Positions 41,242 through 51,315 are shown, numbered from the stretch's first letter. The stretch: 64,000 nt of DNA from Flavobacterium resistens (GCF_900182645.1 NZ_FXTA01000003.1:1-64000), one strand, 5' to 3'. Translations and numbers: made by a program. The notes: generated by a model from the letters alone, not told the origin.

Positions 41242-41315
41242 CTCATTTTAGCTTTATTTGGGGGCTTCAAGCTATTTTTTCATTTTATATCTCAAATTTT
41301 ACTTTGAGAAAAAAA

Positions 41316-43319
41316 TTAAATTTTACTTTCATCATCAACTGCATCCTGCCATTTATCCCATACTTTGACAGCTTCATTGTAGCCATCATAACCATAGTTT
41401 TGACTTAACTGTCCTTTGATATTAGGCTCAATAGCAATTTTATATGGAATTGGCCAGTAATTATTACGTTTGTCCATAGTATAAAACTTTACACCTGGTT
41501 TAAGCGAAATACCATTTGGGTATTTGTTATAAAGCGTGTAATGAACGATACGTTGGTACCAATAACTACCTCCCGTTTTATCTGTTCCTGATTGTTTATC
41601 CCAAGTTGCTTTATTATAGGTATTACCCCATTCGTCAGGTTTTCCACTAAGAGCTAAACAGTGCGAAATACGTTTTAACTCCACATTTCTCCATTCTTCC
41701 ATATAAAGCTCTCTTCCTCTTTCTGCACAAATATCACCAATAGTTACAGTCGTATACATTTGTGTTGCTTTTGCTCTTGCTCTTACAACATTCACGTCCT
41801 GAGCAGCTCCAGTTGCATTACCTTGGTAAAAACGAGCTTCAGCACGCAATAAATAAGTTTCAGCTAAACGATAGATGTACAAATGCGCACTTGCTCCTGC
41901 AGTAGCTCCCTGAAAATCATTTGCTGCTGGATTAGCTTCCGCTACAACATCATGATAAAAGATTTTATAATGAGGGAAATCATACCAATCACGAATAGAA
42001 TCTGTTGCTAACAATTTACCAGCTGCATCTTTCATTCTGAAATTTTGTCCAGCCCATACTGCACTTCCTCCTGCTCCAGGAGCATATTTAAGGTCTTCCA
42101 TATTCACCCAGTTACCAACTGTACTGTTATGTCTAAGATCCACTTTATCCTCAACACCATTTACAACCCACATAGGATGTTGTGAATAGTAAGAACCACT
42201 GATAGTACCAATACCACGTCCTATTGCTCTTTGATAATCGTATTTTGCATTATAATTCGTTTTATCAGTTAAAGGAAAACGAGGCGCTGCTGTTTTACCA
42301 TCAGGTGTGATTAAGTTAGCATCATTCCAGTTTGGTCCAAAAATTCTCATTGAAGCAAATGCTAAAAATGATTGTGCTCCTCCGTTTGGTGCAACTAATA
42401 TCGCTTCAGTGTTAGCCGAAATTACTTTGTTCTCTGGTCTGTGTAAATCCCAAATTACATTTCTTGTAATTGGCCATGCAGTAGGATTTCCTCCTGGATC
42501 AAAAATTCCTAAATTGTTTTGTACCAAAGAGTAACCTGATTGATTAATTAAAATATTAGCTTGTGCTTCAGCATCAGCAAATCTTCCAGATGCCAAATAA
42601 CACTTAATTAGCAATTGACGGCAAGCACCTTTACTAACCATACCTACATATCCTATTTTTGATTGCTCTGGTACCCATTGTACAGCTTTTTCCATATCAG
42701 CCGTAATCATTTCAATGATGGCTTCTTTTTTAGTAGAGTAATAACTCTGCTTTGGAACTGACAAGATTTTAGTAATCAATGGAATATCTCCAAATTCATA
42801 CACTAAATTAAGATAACGGTAAGCTCTGTGAAAATAAGCCTGCCCGATATATTTATTTTTAACCTCTTCAGATAAACTTTTCACACCTCCAATATAGGAC
42901 AAAACAGTATTAGCATTCTTGATACCTGTATAAGCTTCAGTCCAAAGAAATCCAAGATAAAGTGATTCACCACTTGGATCTCTTCTGAAATCTCCAGTAG
43001 GAACTATAGTCGCAGCATAATCAGCAATATTACTTCCTGTATCTGTTTTTCCATATTGTGCCATATCAGAGAAAAGATACTCCGAGCCAATAGGCACACT
43101 TACACCAGAAAAGCCATAGTGGATATAATTGTTACGCAACTGTTTATCACACTGTGCTAATGTAGCCTGCAAACCAGCTTCTGTAGTAAACGTAGTTTCT
43201 GGGTCATAAAACGAAAGCGGATCAGAATCGAGAAAATCTTTCGAACAAGAACTAGCCATTACTGCTAATAGAGCAAAAGGCACTAGTCTTGTTATTTTAT
43301 TTTTAATATATTTTTTCAT
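41316..43319 (-). CDS. RagB/SusD-family outer-membrane lipoprotein
   Basis: A 667-residue SusD-type lipoprotein with the lipobox ending at Cys25 (LLAVMASSC) and the usual continuation SKDFLDSDPLSFYDPETTF. It is longer than typical SusD proteins (about 500-600). Recognisable segments are AYFHRAYRYLNLVYEFGDIP, LLIKCYLASGRFADAEAQAN, YRLAETYLLRAEARFYQGN and ERGRELYMEEWRNVELKRIS. It would bind a nutrient on the cell surface and close the SusC channel, starting 13 bp after the SusC stop. No hydrolase gene is nearby, so the substrate class cannot be guessed. Confidence 0.94.
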   Translation of the reverse strand: MKKYIKNKITRLVPFALLAVMASSCSKDFLDSDPLSFYDPETTFTTEAGLQATLAQCDKQLRNNYIHYGFSGVSVPIGSEYLFSDMAQYGKTDTGSNIADYAATIVPTGDFRRDPSGESLYLGFLWTEAYTGIKNANTVLSYIGGVKSLSEEVKNKYIGQAYFHRAYRYLNLVYEFGDIPLITKILSVPKQSYYSTKKEAIIEMITADMEKAVQWVPEQSKIGYVGMVSKGACRQLLIKCYLASGRFADAEAQANILINQSGYSLVQNNLGIFDPGGNPTAWPITRNVIWDLHRPENKVISANTEAILVAPNGGAQSFLAFASMRIFGPNWNDANLITPDGKTAAPRFPLTDKTNYNAKYDYQRAIGRGIGTISGSYYSQHPMWVVNGVEDKVDLRHNSTVGNWVNMEDLKYAPGAGGSAVWAGQNFRMKDAAGKLLATDSIRDWYDFPHYKIFYHDVVAEANPAANDFQGATAGASAHLYIYRLAETYLLRAEARFYQGNATGAAQDVNVVRARAKATQMYTTVTIGDICAERGRELYMEEWRNVELKRISHCLALSGKPDEWGNTYNKATWDKQSGTDKTGGSYWYQRIVHYTLYNKYPNGISLKPGVKFYTMDKRNNYWPIPYKIAIEPNIKGQLSQNYGYDGYNEAVKVWDKWQDAVDDESKI

Positions 43320-43332
43320 TGTTGAATAATTT

Positions 43333-46300
43333 TTAAAGTTGGAAATTAAAACCTAAATTAAACTGTCTTGTAGCCAATCCTCCTGTTTCTGGATCTCCAA
43401 AATATTTCCATTCTTTAGAAGCAGACCATGTTGCTACGTTTTGAACTGAAGCATAAATTTTAATATTTTTAATATGCACGCGATCCAAAAGATCTCTAGG
43501 AAGTGAATAAGCTAATGAAATGTTATCCAAACGAATAAAGCTTCTATCATACAATCTTCCTGGGGCAACCGGAGTTCCTGCAGGACCTTTAGCATCAAGA
43601 CGAGCCCACTCATTTGTTGGATTGTCAAGTGTCCAATAAGGATTTACATATGGATTGAAGTTGAATTTATACAAACTACTATCATTGAAAGTGTTCATAT
43701 AAATTGAACTAAGTGATTTCCCTCCGTTATATGAATACATGCTGATTCCTAAATCCCAGTTTTTGTAAATTTTAAAATCATTACGCAATGTCCATTGTAC
43801 TGGAGGATTTGTATTCCCTAAAAACTGTTTGTCTTTTTCATTATAAACCGCTTTTTTGTAAGCAACACCATCTGCATCTACTGCATCTATGTCATCTGAT
43901 GTATTGCTGTTTTCCACTTTTGGATCTCCAGGACGTTGTCCATATCTTTGAGCTTCTTTCCACTCATCTTTTTGCCAAATACCAGTTACTTTATAATCCC
44001 AAATTTGAGAAATTGGTCTGCCTATGAACCATCCATTATTTGAATCATCACCTTCTTTTTTCCCAATAACATTTCCACTGGCATCTTTAATGTCTACCAT
44101 ATTCCCATATAATGAGATAATTTTATTTTCGTTATAAGAGATTCCAAATGTAGTACGCCATTCAAAGTTTGGTGTTTTCATATTAAGTGTGTTGACACTT
44201 AATTCAAAACCTTTATTTTGAACCTCTCCAAGGTTAGTTGCAATTGAGGAGAATCCAGTGAAACCAGGCAACGATTGACTCATAATCATGTCATGAGTAG
44301 CCGTTTTGTAAAGGTCTAATGTAGCCGTAATGCGATCATGTAAGAAACCTAAATCAAGTCCAATATTTGTTGATGTAGTTTTTTCCCATTGCAAGTTTGG
44401 ATTTGCCATACGATCAAGTGATAAATACTTCAACTCAAGCGCTTTTCCTGAAGCATCTAAATACCCCATTGTTCCATTGTTTACTAAGTTTGCCAAAGAA
44501 ATGTACGGATCTGCAAGCGATCTGTTACCATTTTTACCCCAAGACAAACGTAATTTACCAGTGCTCATTGCATCCCATTTAAACCAATTTTCATTCTTGA
44601 AGGTCCATGCAACACCAAAAGAAGGGAAAACTGCATACGGATCTGAAGCTCCAAATGCTGAATATCCATCACGACGAACAGTCGCCGTAAACATATAACG
44701 ATTATCAAACGAATAGAAAAGTCTTGCCATCAACGCATCTGCCGTTTCATGCGTGTCATTTGATCTAAGCGCGCTATTTGCCATTGTTGCTGTACTAACA
44801 TTGTGAAAACCTAAAGCATCTGAAGGCTGAATATTATAAGCATCCATTCCTTCTGACCAAAAACGACGTTCCTCAGCTTCCTGAACGAAAGTTGCAATAA
44901 TGTGGTGCTTTTCAGCAATCGTATAATCCCATGCTAATGTATTGTTCAGGTTATAATCAAACCTCATTTCATTATTTCTAACTGCCCCATTGGTAGCTGC
45001 AGGAAAATTTGGATTTTGTGCTGATCTGAAATCACGTCTGTGAAAAAACTGATAACGAGGAGCAATATTAAATGAATATGTAATCCCTAAAGGCAATGTA
45101 ACTTTTGTATTGAAAACAGAATTCAATGTTACATATCCTCTCTCCTGATCAATAAATTGACGTTCGTAATAAAAGTTATAATTCTGACCTGAAACGTTTT
45201 TCCCCATTGGCTGTCTTTCATAATTGCCATTTGCATCAATAAAAGTTCCATAAGGACTTGTTCTCATCATATTATTATCACCAGAAGCTGTTCCTAAATT
45301 AGGTGTTATATCTCCATCTGTACGATCTTGAAAATTAACGTTTGCACTAAAATCAAGCCAATCTGTAATTTTAGCATCAACTTTCATATTAGAACGAGCT
45401 GATTTATAATCATTTCCTACAATCGCTCCTTCAGAAGTTAAATAACCAAAAGACATGTAATAGTTAACCTTATCACTTGCTCCAGAAACACTTAAGTTGT
45501 TATCATGATTTATCCCTGTTCTAAAAGAACTATCACTCCAATCGTGTGTTTTATCAGCTAAGAAATTTGCCATCAATGAAGGATCAAAATTCAATCCTAA
45601 ACGTGTACCCCATACCTCTTTGCTGCTTTTTCCTGCTGTTTGAGTAGCTGGCTGATACGCTAACCATTGCGCTTCAGTAATACCCCATTTCGCTAAATCA
45701 TTAGGGTTTGAAAAATAACCAGGTTTACCATTAGCAACTGTTCCAGCTATAAATGCTTCATATTGCTTAGTTATTGTGTTTACACCATAAGTTTGGGCAG
45801 TTTCCCAATCTTCACGATATTTTAAGTATCCTTCTGGAGAATACACACCACGATAGGCACTCTTGTTGCTAATTGTTGTGTTTGTAGTAAAACTAACAAT
45901 AGGCTTACCCGTTTTCCCTTTTTTAGTTGAAATAAGAATAACCCCTGCTGCCGCTCTTGATCCATATACAGATGCCGCCGAAGCATCTTTTAAAATATCA
46001 AGCTGCTGAATATCATCAGGATTGATTTCTGAAAGTTCACCATAAAACTGCATTCCATCTAAAATAATAAGTGGCGAATTATGAGGACCTCCAACTTTGT
46101 CATTATTATTACTACCTGTATATACAGAAGTCTGCCCACGAATCTGGATACTTCCTCCTCCTTTTGCAGAAGGGTCGTAACCAACTCTTACACCCGGAGT
46201 ACCTCTTAAGATATCCTGAACTGTTTGAGGATTTTGGTTTGCCAATTTATCAGGCGTTACCTGAACAATTGCTCCCGTTAAATCCTTTTTCTTCATTTTA

Positions 46301-46725
46301 CCGTAACCGACTACAACAACCTCATCTAATGAAGTAGTTGCTTTTTTCATTTTTACAGTAATTAAAGCTTCGCCTTTTACACTAACTTCTGCAGTTACAT
46401 AGCCTAAATAAGACACAAGGATTACTGCATTGTCGTTATCTACTTTTAAAGTAAATTTTCCATCAAAATCTGTTGAAGTACCATTTTTACTTCCTTTTTC
46501 TAAAACTGAAACTCCCGGCATCGGCATACCGCTTTCATCTACTACTAGTCCCTTAATGTTTTTTTGTGGAACAACATCGTGAGACTCCATTGTACTTTTA
46601 GAACTAATAGCGTAGCCATGAACTTGTGACAAAGAAAATAAGACGCAAAACATCATCATCTTCTTTTTCAAATTAAATCCTGATCCACCATTAGGACTTT
46701 TTTTAATCCTAGTAAAATTTGTCAT
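43333..46725 (-). CDS. SusC/RagA-family TonB-dependent transporter
   Basis: A 1130-residue outer-membrane transporter. The signal region is MMMFCVLFSLSQVHGYA after an N-terminal extension, so the true start could lie slightly downstream. A carboxypeptidase-regulatory-like domain follows (IKGLVVDESGMPMPGVSVLE, FDGKFTLKV, SYLGYVTAEVSVKG), then the plug (DEVVVVGYGKMKKKDLTGAI, LKDASAASVYGSRAAAGVIL) and the barrel ending RQFNLGFNFQL. There is no STN domain, so unlike the first SusC it is not expected to signal through FecR. It pairs with the SusD gene and is followed by no enzymes. Confidence 0.94.
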   Translation of the reverse strand: MTNFTRIKKSPNGGSGFNLKKKMMMFCVLFSLSQVHGYAISSKSTMESHDVVPQKNIKGLVVDESGMPMPGVSVLEKGSKNGTSTDFDGKFTLKVDNDNAVILVSYLGYVTAEVSVKGEALITVKMKKATTSLDEVVVVGYGKMKKKDLTGAIVQVTPDKLANQNPQTVQDILRGTPGVRVGYDPSAKGGGSIQIRGQTSVYTGSNNNDKVGGPHNSPLIILDGMQFYGELSEINPDDIQQLDILKDASAASVYGSRAAAGVILISTKKGKTGKPIVSFTTNTTISNKSAYRGVYSPEGYLKYREDWETAQTYGVNTITKQYEAFIAGTVANGKPGYFSNPNDLAKWGITEAQWLAYQPATQTAGKSSKEVWGTRLGLNFDPSLMANFLADKTHDWSDSSFRTGINHDNNLSVSGASDKVNYYMSFGYLTSEGAIVGNDYKSARSNMKVDAKITDWLDFSANVNFQDRTDGDITPNLGTASGDNNMMRTSPYGTFIDANGNYERQPMGKNVSGQNYNFYYERQFIDQERGYVTLNSVFNTKVTLPLGITYSFNIAPRYQFFHRRDFRSAQNPNFPAATNGAVRNNEMRFDYNLNNTLAWDYTIAEKHHIIATFVQEAEERRFWSEGMDAYNIQPSDALGFHNVSTATMANSALRSNDTHETADALMARLFYSFDNRYMFTATVRRDGYSAFGASDPYAVFPSFGVAWTFKNENWFKWDAMSTGKLRLSWGKNGNRSLADPYISLANLVNNGTMGYLDASGKALELKYLSLDRMANPNLQWEKTTSTNIGLDLGFLHDRITATLDLYKTATHDMIMSQSLPGFTGFSSIATNLGEVQNKGFELSVNTLNMKTPNFEWRTTFGISYNENKIISLYGNMVDIKDASGNVIGKKEGDDSNNGWFIGRPISQIWDYKVTGIWQKDEWKEAQRYGQRPGDPKVENSNTSDDIDAVDADGVAYKKAVYNEKDKQFLGNTNPPVQWTLRNDFKIYKNWDLGISMYSYNGGKSLSSIYMNTFNDSSLYKFNFNPYVNPYWTLDNPTNEWARLDAKGPAGTPVAPGRLYDRSFIRLDNISLAYSLPRDLLDRVHIKNIKIYASVQNVATWSASKEWKYFGDPETGGLATRQFNLGFNFQL

Positions 46726-47012
46726 TTTTGGTTTGTAATTTGTTGGTTAATTAATTAGTTAGTTTTCTAAAATCTTCTGAGCTTCGGTCAAAACCGATTA
46801 ATGATTTTACTGGGACAAATTTGATTAATTAATGGTTTTCAGAGGGAGCAATAAAATCCGTTTTTGGGTATAATAATGTCTCACGTATACATTTTACCCA
46901 TGTTTTGTAGCTAAAAAATGACGTTACTATAAAAAATGTCTGGAAAAATTACAGAACACATAAATAATTAAGAATCCATTATGAAATCCAAATCCAGAAA
47001 GCATTTAAATAA

Positions 47013-47039
47013 AAAGCAGCAATATGATATTGCTGCTTT
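47013..47039. terminator. free-standing hairpin with T/A runs on both sides
   Basis: aaagcagcaatat at 47013-47025 is mirrored by atattgctgcttt at 47027-47039, followed by a seven-T run on the plus strand and a shorter T-run on the minus strand. It can act in either direction. It could be a second terminator for the SIMPL gene, or the end of a plus-strand transcript leaving the SusC promoter region. Confidence 0.55.
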
Positions 47040-47176
47040 CTTTTTTTAATCGATTCAAATTATTTATCCGCCGGATTCCTAATTTCATCAAAAGTGTTTA
47101 AACATTTTAAACAATAAATATTACGTTTTTATTCAATCCTTATTTGTTTAAAGTTTCTATTTTAGTTTTAAACAAA

Positions 47177-47216
47177 AAAAATCCAAATCCCAATTTAAAT
47201 TGGAATTTGGATTTTT
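47177..47216 (-). terminator. terminator after the SIMPL-domain gene
   Basis: A 20-bp stem (47177-47196 with 47197-47216, one mismatch) begins with five A and ends with five T, 23 bp after the SIMPL stop. Confidence 0.75.
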
Positions 47217-47238
47217 AAATATTTGGAATTCTATTTTT

Positions 47239-47931
47239 TTAGTCCAAAATAAAACTAACACTTACATTCGCTGTAATTTCAATTTCACCGATTGCTAAAG
47301 TTTCGTTAGAAGCTCCCATAGCATCTGCTGATTCTTTCATTCGCATAGCAGCGTACATTGGCTGTGGATGATAAACTTGAGAATTATCAGAAATAACAAA
47401 AGCTTTTCCAACTTTTTGACCTAAAACAGAAACATAATCGTCTGCTTTTGCTTTTGCATCTTTCATTGCAAGTTTTCTAGCTTCAGCTTGTAATTGAGCT
47501 TCTTTAGAAGATTCAAAAGTTACTCTGTCAATTCGGTTAATTCCTTGCTGAACCAAACCTTCCATCAATTCATCATATTTAGACAAATCTTTTACGATGA
47601 TTTCTACAGTTTGTGTCGCATTATAACTCGTTTTTTTCTTTTCGTAATCATACTGCGGGTTCAAAGCGACTTGTTTTGTTTTGAAATCAGCTGTTGGGAT
47701 ATTCATCTTTTTAATGAATTTTAAAACAGCGTCCATTTTTTCGTCATTTTGTTTTTTGACGTCTTTAGCATTATTCCCTTTTGTTTCAACCGTAGCCGAA
47801 ATACAAACCTGATCAGGTGCTACTTTTACTTTTCCTTCCCCGTTAACATTAATAAGAGGTATTTGTTTGGTTTCCTGGCCGTAAGACATAGTCATAAACA
47901 TGATTGTTAAAAATAATACTAGTTTTTTCAT
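47239..47931 (-). CDS. SIMPL-domain (DUF541) periplasmic protein
   Basis: A 230-residue exported protein with a signal peptide (VLFLTIMFMTMSYGQ). It shows the SIMPL/DUF541 pattern: NVNGEGKVKVAPDQVCISAT near the start, LKFIKKMNIPTADFKTKQVA, YNATQTVEIIVKDLSKYDEL, LQAEARKLAMKDAKAKADDY and the C-terminal IGEIEITANVSVSFIL. Members of this family are periplasmic or outer-membrane proteins that can assemble into oligomers; some are linked to oxidative stress, but the role here is open. It lies 52 bp after the rhomboid gene on the same strand. Confidence 0.88.
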   Translation of the reverse strand: MKKLVLFLTIMFMTMSYGQETKQIPLINVNGEGKVKVAPDQVCISATVETKGNNAKDVKKQNDEKMDAVLKFIKKMNIPTADFKTKQVALNPQYDYEKKKTSYNATQTVEIIVKDLSKYDELMEGLVQQGINRIDRVTFESSKEAQLQAEARKLAMKDAKAKADDYVSVLGQKVGKAFVISDNSQVYHPQPMYAAMRMKESADAMGASNETLAIGEIEITANVSVSFILD

Positions 47932-47983
47932 TTTTGTTATATTTTAAATTATTGATAAGGACATTTCAAAAGTTATGCCAGCC

Positions 47984-48622
47984 TTACAATTTTCCTAATT
48001 TAGCCATCCCAAAAAGTATAATAATTGGAATTGCCAATAGAATTGTCATTAAAGTATGATCAACAATTAAAGAAGGATCTTTAATCAAAGTAATCAAATA
48101 CCCGCCTATAGCACCTCCAAAGTGTGCTGTATGTCCAATATTGTCATTTTTGGCTTTCATTCCATAAATAGAATACAATAAATATAAAATTCCGAATAAA
48201 TATGCCGGTATCGGAATTATGCCATAAATTCCTAATGTCATATCGGGCTGCAATAAAATAGCCGAATACAAAACTCCTGTCACAGCGCCGGAAGCACCAA
48301 CTGCACGATAACTATAATCGTTTTTATGAAAAAGCATGGTAAGCAGATTTCCAAAAATCAAACTTCCAAAATAAATCAAAACAAAAGAAAAATCACTTAA
48401 CAAGCTTGAAACAACAGGCGCAAAACACCAAAGTGTAAACATATTAAAAGCCAAGTGCATAAAATCAACATGCAAAAATCCCGAAGAAAGCATTCTTATC
48501 TGTTCTCCAGAACGAATACTTCCAACATGAAATTCATATTTTCTGAAAAAAGCATAATCGTTAAAACCTTTATAACTAAAAAGAACATTGGCAACTATAA
48601 TTCCAATCAAAATAGCATTCAT
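47984..48622 (-). CDS. rhomboid-family intramembrane serine protease
   Basis: A 212-residue, six-helix membrane protein. The catalytic dyad is visible: nucleophile serine in AVGASGAVTG and histidine in GHTAHFGGAIGGY. The HLAFNM motif in helix 2 provides the oxyanion residues. It has the minimal bacterial rhomboid core without an extra cytosolic domain. Rhomboids cut single-pass membrane proteins within or near the bilayer; the substrate is unknown. It is divergent from the acyltransferase gene at 48735. Confidence 0.92.
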   Translation of the reverse strand: MNAILIGIIVANVLFSYKGFNDYAFFRKYEFHVGSIRSGEQIRMLSSGFLHVDFMHLAFNMFTLWCFAPVVSSLLSDFSFVLIYFGSLIFGNLLTMLFHKNDYSYRAVGASGAVTGVLYSAILLQPDMTLGIYGIIPIPAYLFGILYLLYSIYGMKAKNDNIGHTAHFGGAIGGYLITLIKDPSLIVDHTLMTILLAIPIIILFGMAKLGKL

Positions 48623-48712
48623 AAAACATATTTATTGTGAATGGTAAATATAGTCATTCTTGAACACAAGTCCGTCACTAACCAAAATATAGGCATCTAT
48701 TCATTTTTACTT

Positions 48713-48720
48713 TATATTTG
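48713..48720 (+). promoter_or_regulatory. TAnnTTTG -7 element for the acyltransferase gene
   Basis: TATATTTG matches the -7 consensus 14 bp before the ATG at 48735, implying a very short leader. No clear TTTG -33 is present. Confidence 0.4.
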
Positions 48721-48734
48721 TAAAAAAAAATTAC

Positions 48735-49610
48735 ATGCAATTTCTTGTTTATATTTTAGCCTATCCTTTACTTTGGCTTATCTCTATACTCCCATTTCGG
48801 TTATTTTACTGGTTTTCAGATTTCGTTTATTTTCTGGTTTATCATGTTATTGGCTATCGCCGAAAAGTAGTTCGTGAAAATTTGGCTTTGGCTTTACCAC
48901 ATTTAAATGACGCTGAAAGAAAAGTTATTGAGAAAAAATTCTACAGTCATATGTGTGATATGTTTTTAGAAATGATCAAAACCATGAGTATTTCTCCGGA
49001 AGAAATGGAAAGAAGATTTAAAGTAACAAATCTTGACTTGGTATTGGATTATGCTAAAAAAGGAAAAAGCGTGATTCTGGTTGCTTCTCATTATGCAAGT
49101 TATGAATGGCTTATGACAATCAATCCAAAAATTGGTTTTCAGGGTGTTGCTGTTTATAAAAAACTAGCTAATCCCTATTTTGATAAATTAGTTCGAAAAA
49201 TTCGCTCTAAATACAAAACCGAAATGATCGAAACCCGAAAAGCAATTCCGACAATGGCACAAAACCAGCGCGACGGAACTTTGAGCATGTACGGTTTAGC
49301 AAGTGATCAATCTCCTAAATTAGATCGAATTTTCCACTCGATGGAATTTATGGGAGTTGAAGTTCCTGTACATACAGGAGCCGAAATGCTAGCTAAAAAA
49401 TATAATCTGAGCGTCATTTTTGCCAATGTTAAAAAAACAGGAAGAGGTTATTATGAAGCTACATTTATTCCTATTGCTGATAACCCAAAAGATTTTCCCG
49501 ATTTTGAAATTACAGAAATGTATTTGAAAGAAGTCGAAAAACAAATTCTTGCAAAACCAGAATATTATTTATGGACACACAAACGATGGAAACATCGGGT
49601 TGATTCCTAA
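48735..49610 (+). CDS. LpxL/HtrB-like lipid A acyltransferase family protein
   Basis: A 291-residue protein with an N-terminal membrane segment (FLVYILAYPLLWLISILPF) and the acyltransferase motif H-x4-E in LVASHYASYEW at about residues 117-127. The VRENLALALPHL segment after the first helix is also typical of the LpxL family, which transfers secondary acyl chains to lipid A at the inner membrane. In Bacteroidota such proteins may instead act on other lipids, so the acceptor remains open. Single gene, ended by a good terminator. Confidence 0.85.
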   Translation: MQFLVYILAYPLLWLISILPFRLFYWFSDFVYFLVYHVIGYRRKVVRENLALALPHLNDAERKVIEKKFYSHMCDMFLEMIKTMSISPEEMERRFKVTNLDLVLDYAKKGKSVILVASHYASYEWLMTINPKIGFQGVAVYKKLANPYFDKLVRKIRSKYKTEMIETRKAIPTMAQNQRDGTLSMYGLASDQSPKLDRIFHSMEFMGVEVPVHTGAEMLAKKYNLSVIFANVKKTGRGYYEATFIPIADNPKDFPDFEITEMYLKEVEKQILAKPEYYLWTHKRWKHRVDS

Positions 49611-49625
49611 TTTTATAAAAAACAG

Positions 49626-49655
49626 AGTCCAAAAAGAAGAAATACTTTTTGGACT
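49626..49655 (+). terminator. intrinsic terminator after the acyltransferase gene
   Basis: agtccaaaaag at 49626-49636 pairs with ctttttggact at 49645-49655, then a T-run. Confidence 0.85.
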
Positions 49656-49778
49656 TTTTTGTTTATGAAAGTCAGGCGGCAATAAAAACTATGTTTTAAA
49701 GCACTCAAACAGATTTTTGATGTGTTTTTGTAATGATTTTTGTTGAATTAAAACAGAGGCAAATTTAGACAAACGATA

Positions 49779-49786
49779 TACATTTG
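49779..49786 (+). promoter_or_regulatory. TAnnTTTG -7 element for the GH128-like gene
   Basis: TACATTTG lies 44 bp before the ATG at 49831. A -33 TTTG is not evident at the usual distance. Confidence 0.4.
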
Positions 49787-49830
49787 AGGCTGACTAAAAC
49801 TATCCAAAAACCATTGCAAAATTAATACCC

Positions 49831-51315
49831 ATGATCAAAAAATTACTTTTTACGTTTTTAATAATTTGTTTTTCGAAACCCGTTTTTGCTCAAAGTCCAA
49901 AACGAGGTATAGCTTACGGACAAAACACTGCTGCTGATTTAATGGCTCTAAAACCCGGAGTCTCATGGTGGTACAACTGGGGAAGAATCCCTGAAAATGA
50001 TACCAATACCAATTACGCTTCTATTGGCGTTGAGTATGTTCCTATGGCTTGGGGAAAATTAAATGATAACGAAGTACAGACTTTTATTGACAATATTAAA
50101 CCCGGAGCAAAATATTTGTTGGCTTTTAATGAACCTAATTTTACTGATGGTGCACGTTTAACACCTCAGGAAGCGGTAAATGCATGGGCGAATGTCGAAA
50201 AAATTGCTGCTGCCAAAAACTTAGAAATCGTCAGCGCATCTCCTGCTTATAATGGACCAAACAATTATGGAGGATTCAGCGATCCGGTTGCATGGCACGA
50301 CCAATTTTTTCTTTTATGTCCAACTTGCAAAGTCGATTATATTGCTTTTCATACTTATGATAATACAGCAGGTTCGGTTATTGGAGTTACAGGAAATCTT
50401 AAAAAATACAATCGCCCAGTTTGGGTAACTGAATTTGCAAACAGAGTTATTCAAAGTGAAGCCGATAAAATCAGTTTCATGAAAACTATTGTAAGCAGTT
50501 TTGAAAATGATCCAGATATTTACAGATATTCTTGGTTTACAGGTCGAGTTCCTGCCGATTGGACTGATATGCTAGAAGGACAATTGTTAAGCCCAACAAG
50601 TGGCGTTTTAAAGCCAATTGGAACAGCTTACGTCAACGAAAGTTATACTTCTAAAAAAATGAATGTTCCTGGAAAAATTACTGCAAACAAACATTATCGC
50701 AGAAAAGGAACTGGTTTACAAGCCACAACAGATTCTGATACAGGACAAAATGTATGTTTTATAAATGAAGGAGACTGGAATGAATTTTTATTAAATGTGG
50801 CTGATGCTGGAACTTACAATCTAAATTTTAGAGTAGCCGCGCCTGCTATAAACGGAAAATTTGATATTTTGGTAAACAATGTCACAGTAAAAACCGATGA
50901 AACATTTCCTGCAACGGGAGGATATCAAACTTATACAGATAAAATCGTAAGTGGTGTTACACTTCCTAAAGGAGAAGTTTATCTGAAAATTAAATTCAAA
51001 TCAAACGATATGAATTTTAATTATATTGATGTTACTGCCGGAAATCTAGGAGTGAATGATCCAATTGCTGAAAAAGATTCTTTTACAATTTATCCAAATC
51101 CGGTTAGAAATCAATCTACGCTTCATATAAAATCATCTTCAACTGAACCTTTGACTTTGAAAATAGTTGATATGAGTGGGAAAGTTTGTTTCGAATCTAA
51201 AGATTATTTTACCAATGAAGATATTAAAATTGGCGAAAAACTTGCTACTGGAGTTTATATCGTAAATGCTTCTTATGGAAAAATCCAGAAATCAGTAAAA
51301 ATTATCAAAAACTAA
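49831..51315 (+). CDS. secreted GH128-like glycoside hydrolase with CBM and T9SS sorting domain
   Basis: A 494-residue exported enzyme. Signal peptide 1-20 (FLIICFSKPVFA). Residues 25-255 match the Asl1-like/GH128 catalytic core (RGIAYGQ, VSWWYNWG, FEYVPMAWG-like segment) with two likely catalytic glutamates, Glu101 in LLAFNEPNF and Glu201 in VWVTEFANR. GH128 enzymes cut beta-1,3-glucans. Residues 285-405 form a beta-sandwich like CBM6 (EGDWNEFLLNVADAGTYNLN, NFNYIDVTAG). The C-terminal ~75 residues are a type IX secretion sorting domain (FTIYPNPVRNQST, LKIVDMSGKV, GVYIVNASYG). It is therefore likely surface-attached or secreted. Single gene with its own promoter and terminator. Confidence 0.9.
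   Translation: MIKKLLFTFLIICFSKPVFAQSPKRGIAYGQNTAADLMALKPGVSWWYNWGRIPENDTNTNYASIGVEYVPMAWGKLNDNEVQTFIDNIKPGAKYLLAFNEPNFTDGARLTPQEAVNAWANVEKIAAAKNLEIVSASPAYNGPNNYGGFSDPVAWHDQFFLLCPTCKVDYIAFHTYDNTAGSVIGVTGNLKKYNRPVWVTEFANRVIQSEADKISFMKTIVSSFENDPDIYRYSWFTGRVPADWTDMLEGQLLSPTSGVLKPIGTAYVNESYTSKKMNVPGKITANKHYRRKGTGLQATTDSDTGQNVCFINEGDWNEFLLNVADAGTYNLNFRVAAPAINGKFDILVNNVTVKTDETFPATGGYQTYTDKIVSGVTLPKGEVYLKIKFKSNDMNFNYIDVTAGNLGVNDPIAEKDSFTIYPNPVRNQSTLHIKSSSTEPLTLKIVDMSGKVCFESKDYFTNEDIKIGEKLATGVYIVNASYGKIQKSVKIIKN

Larger units (their letters stand above)
46726..47238. other. intergenic region upstream of the second susC, with two hairpins
   Basis: This 513-bp spacer between the SIMPL-domain gene and the SusC gene (both minus strand) should hold the SusC promoter near its low-coordinate end; I found no exact TAnnTTTG there. 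It carries two hairpins (47013-47039 and 47177-47216). A 22-codon frame at 46981-47049 runs through the first hairpin and is unlikely to be a gene. Confidence 0.4.

Noticed and set aside
41316..46725. Second SusC/SusD pair considered as part of the peptide locus
   Set aside because: A strong minus-strand terminator at 41211-41241 separates them, and SusC/D proteins have no known role in C39-type peptide export.
46981..47049. 22-codon frame ending in a terminator-like hairpin
   Set aside because: The coding part is formed by the hairpin itself and has no recognisable features.
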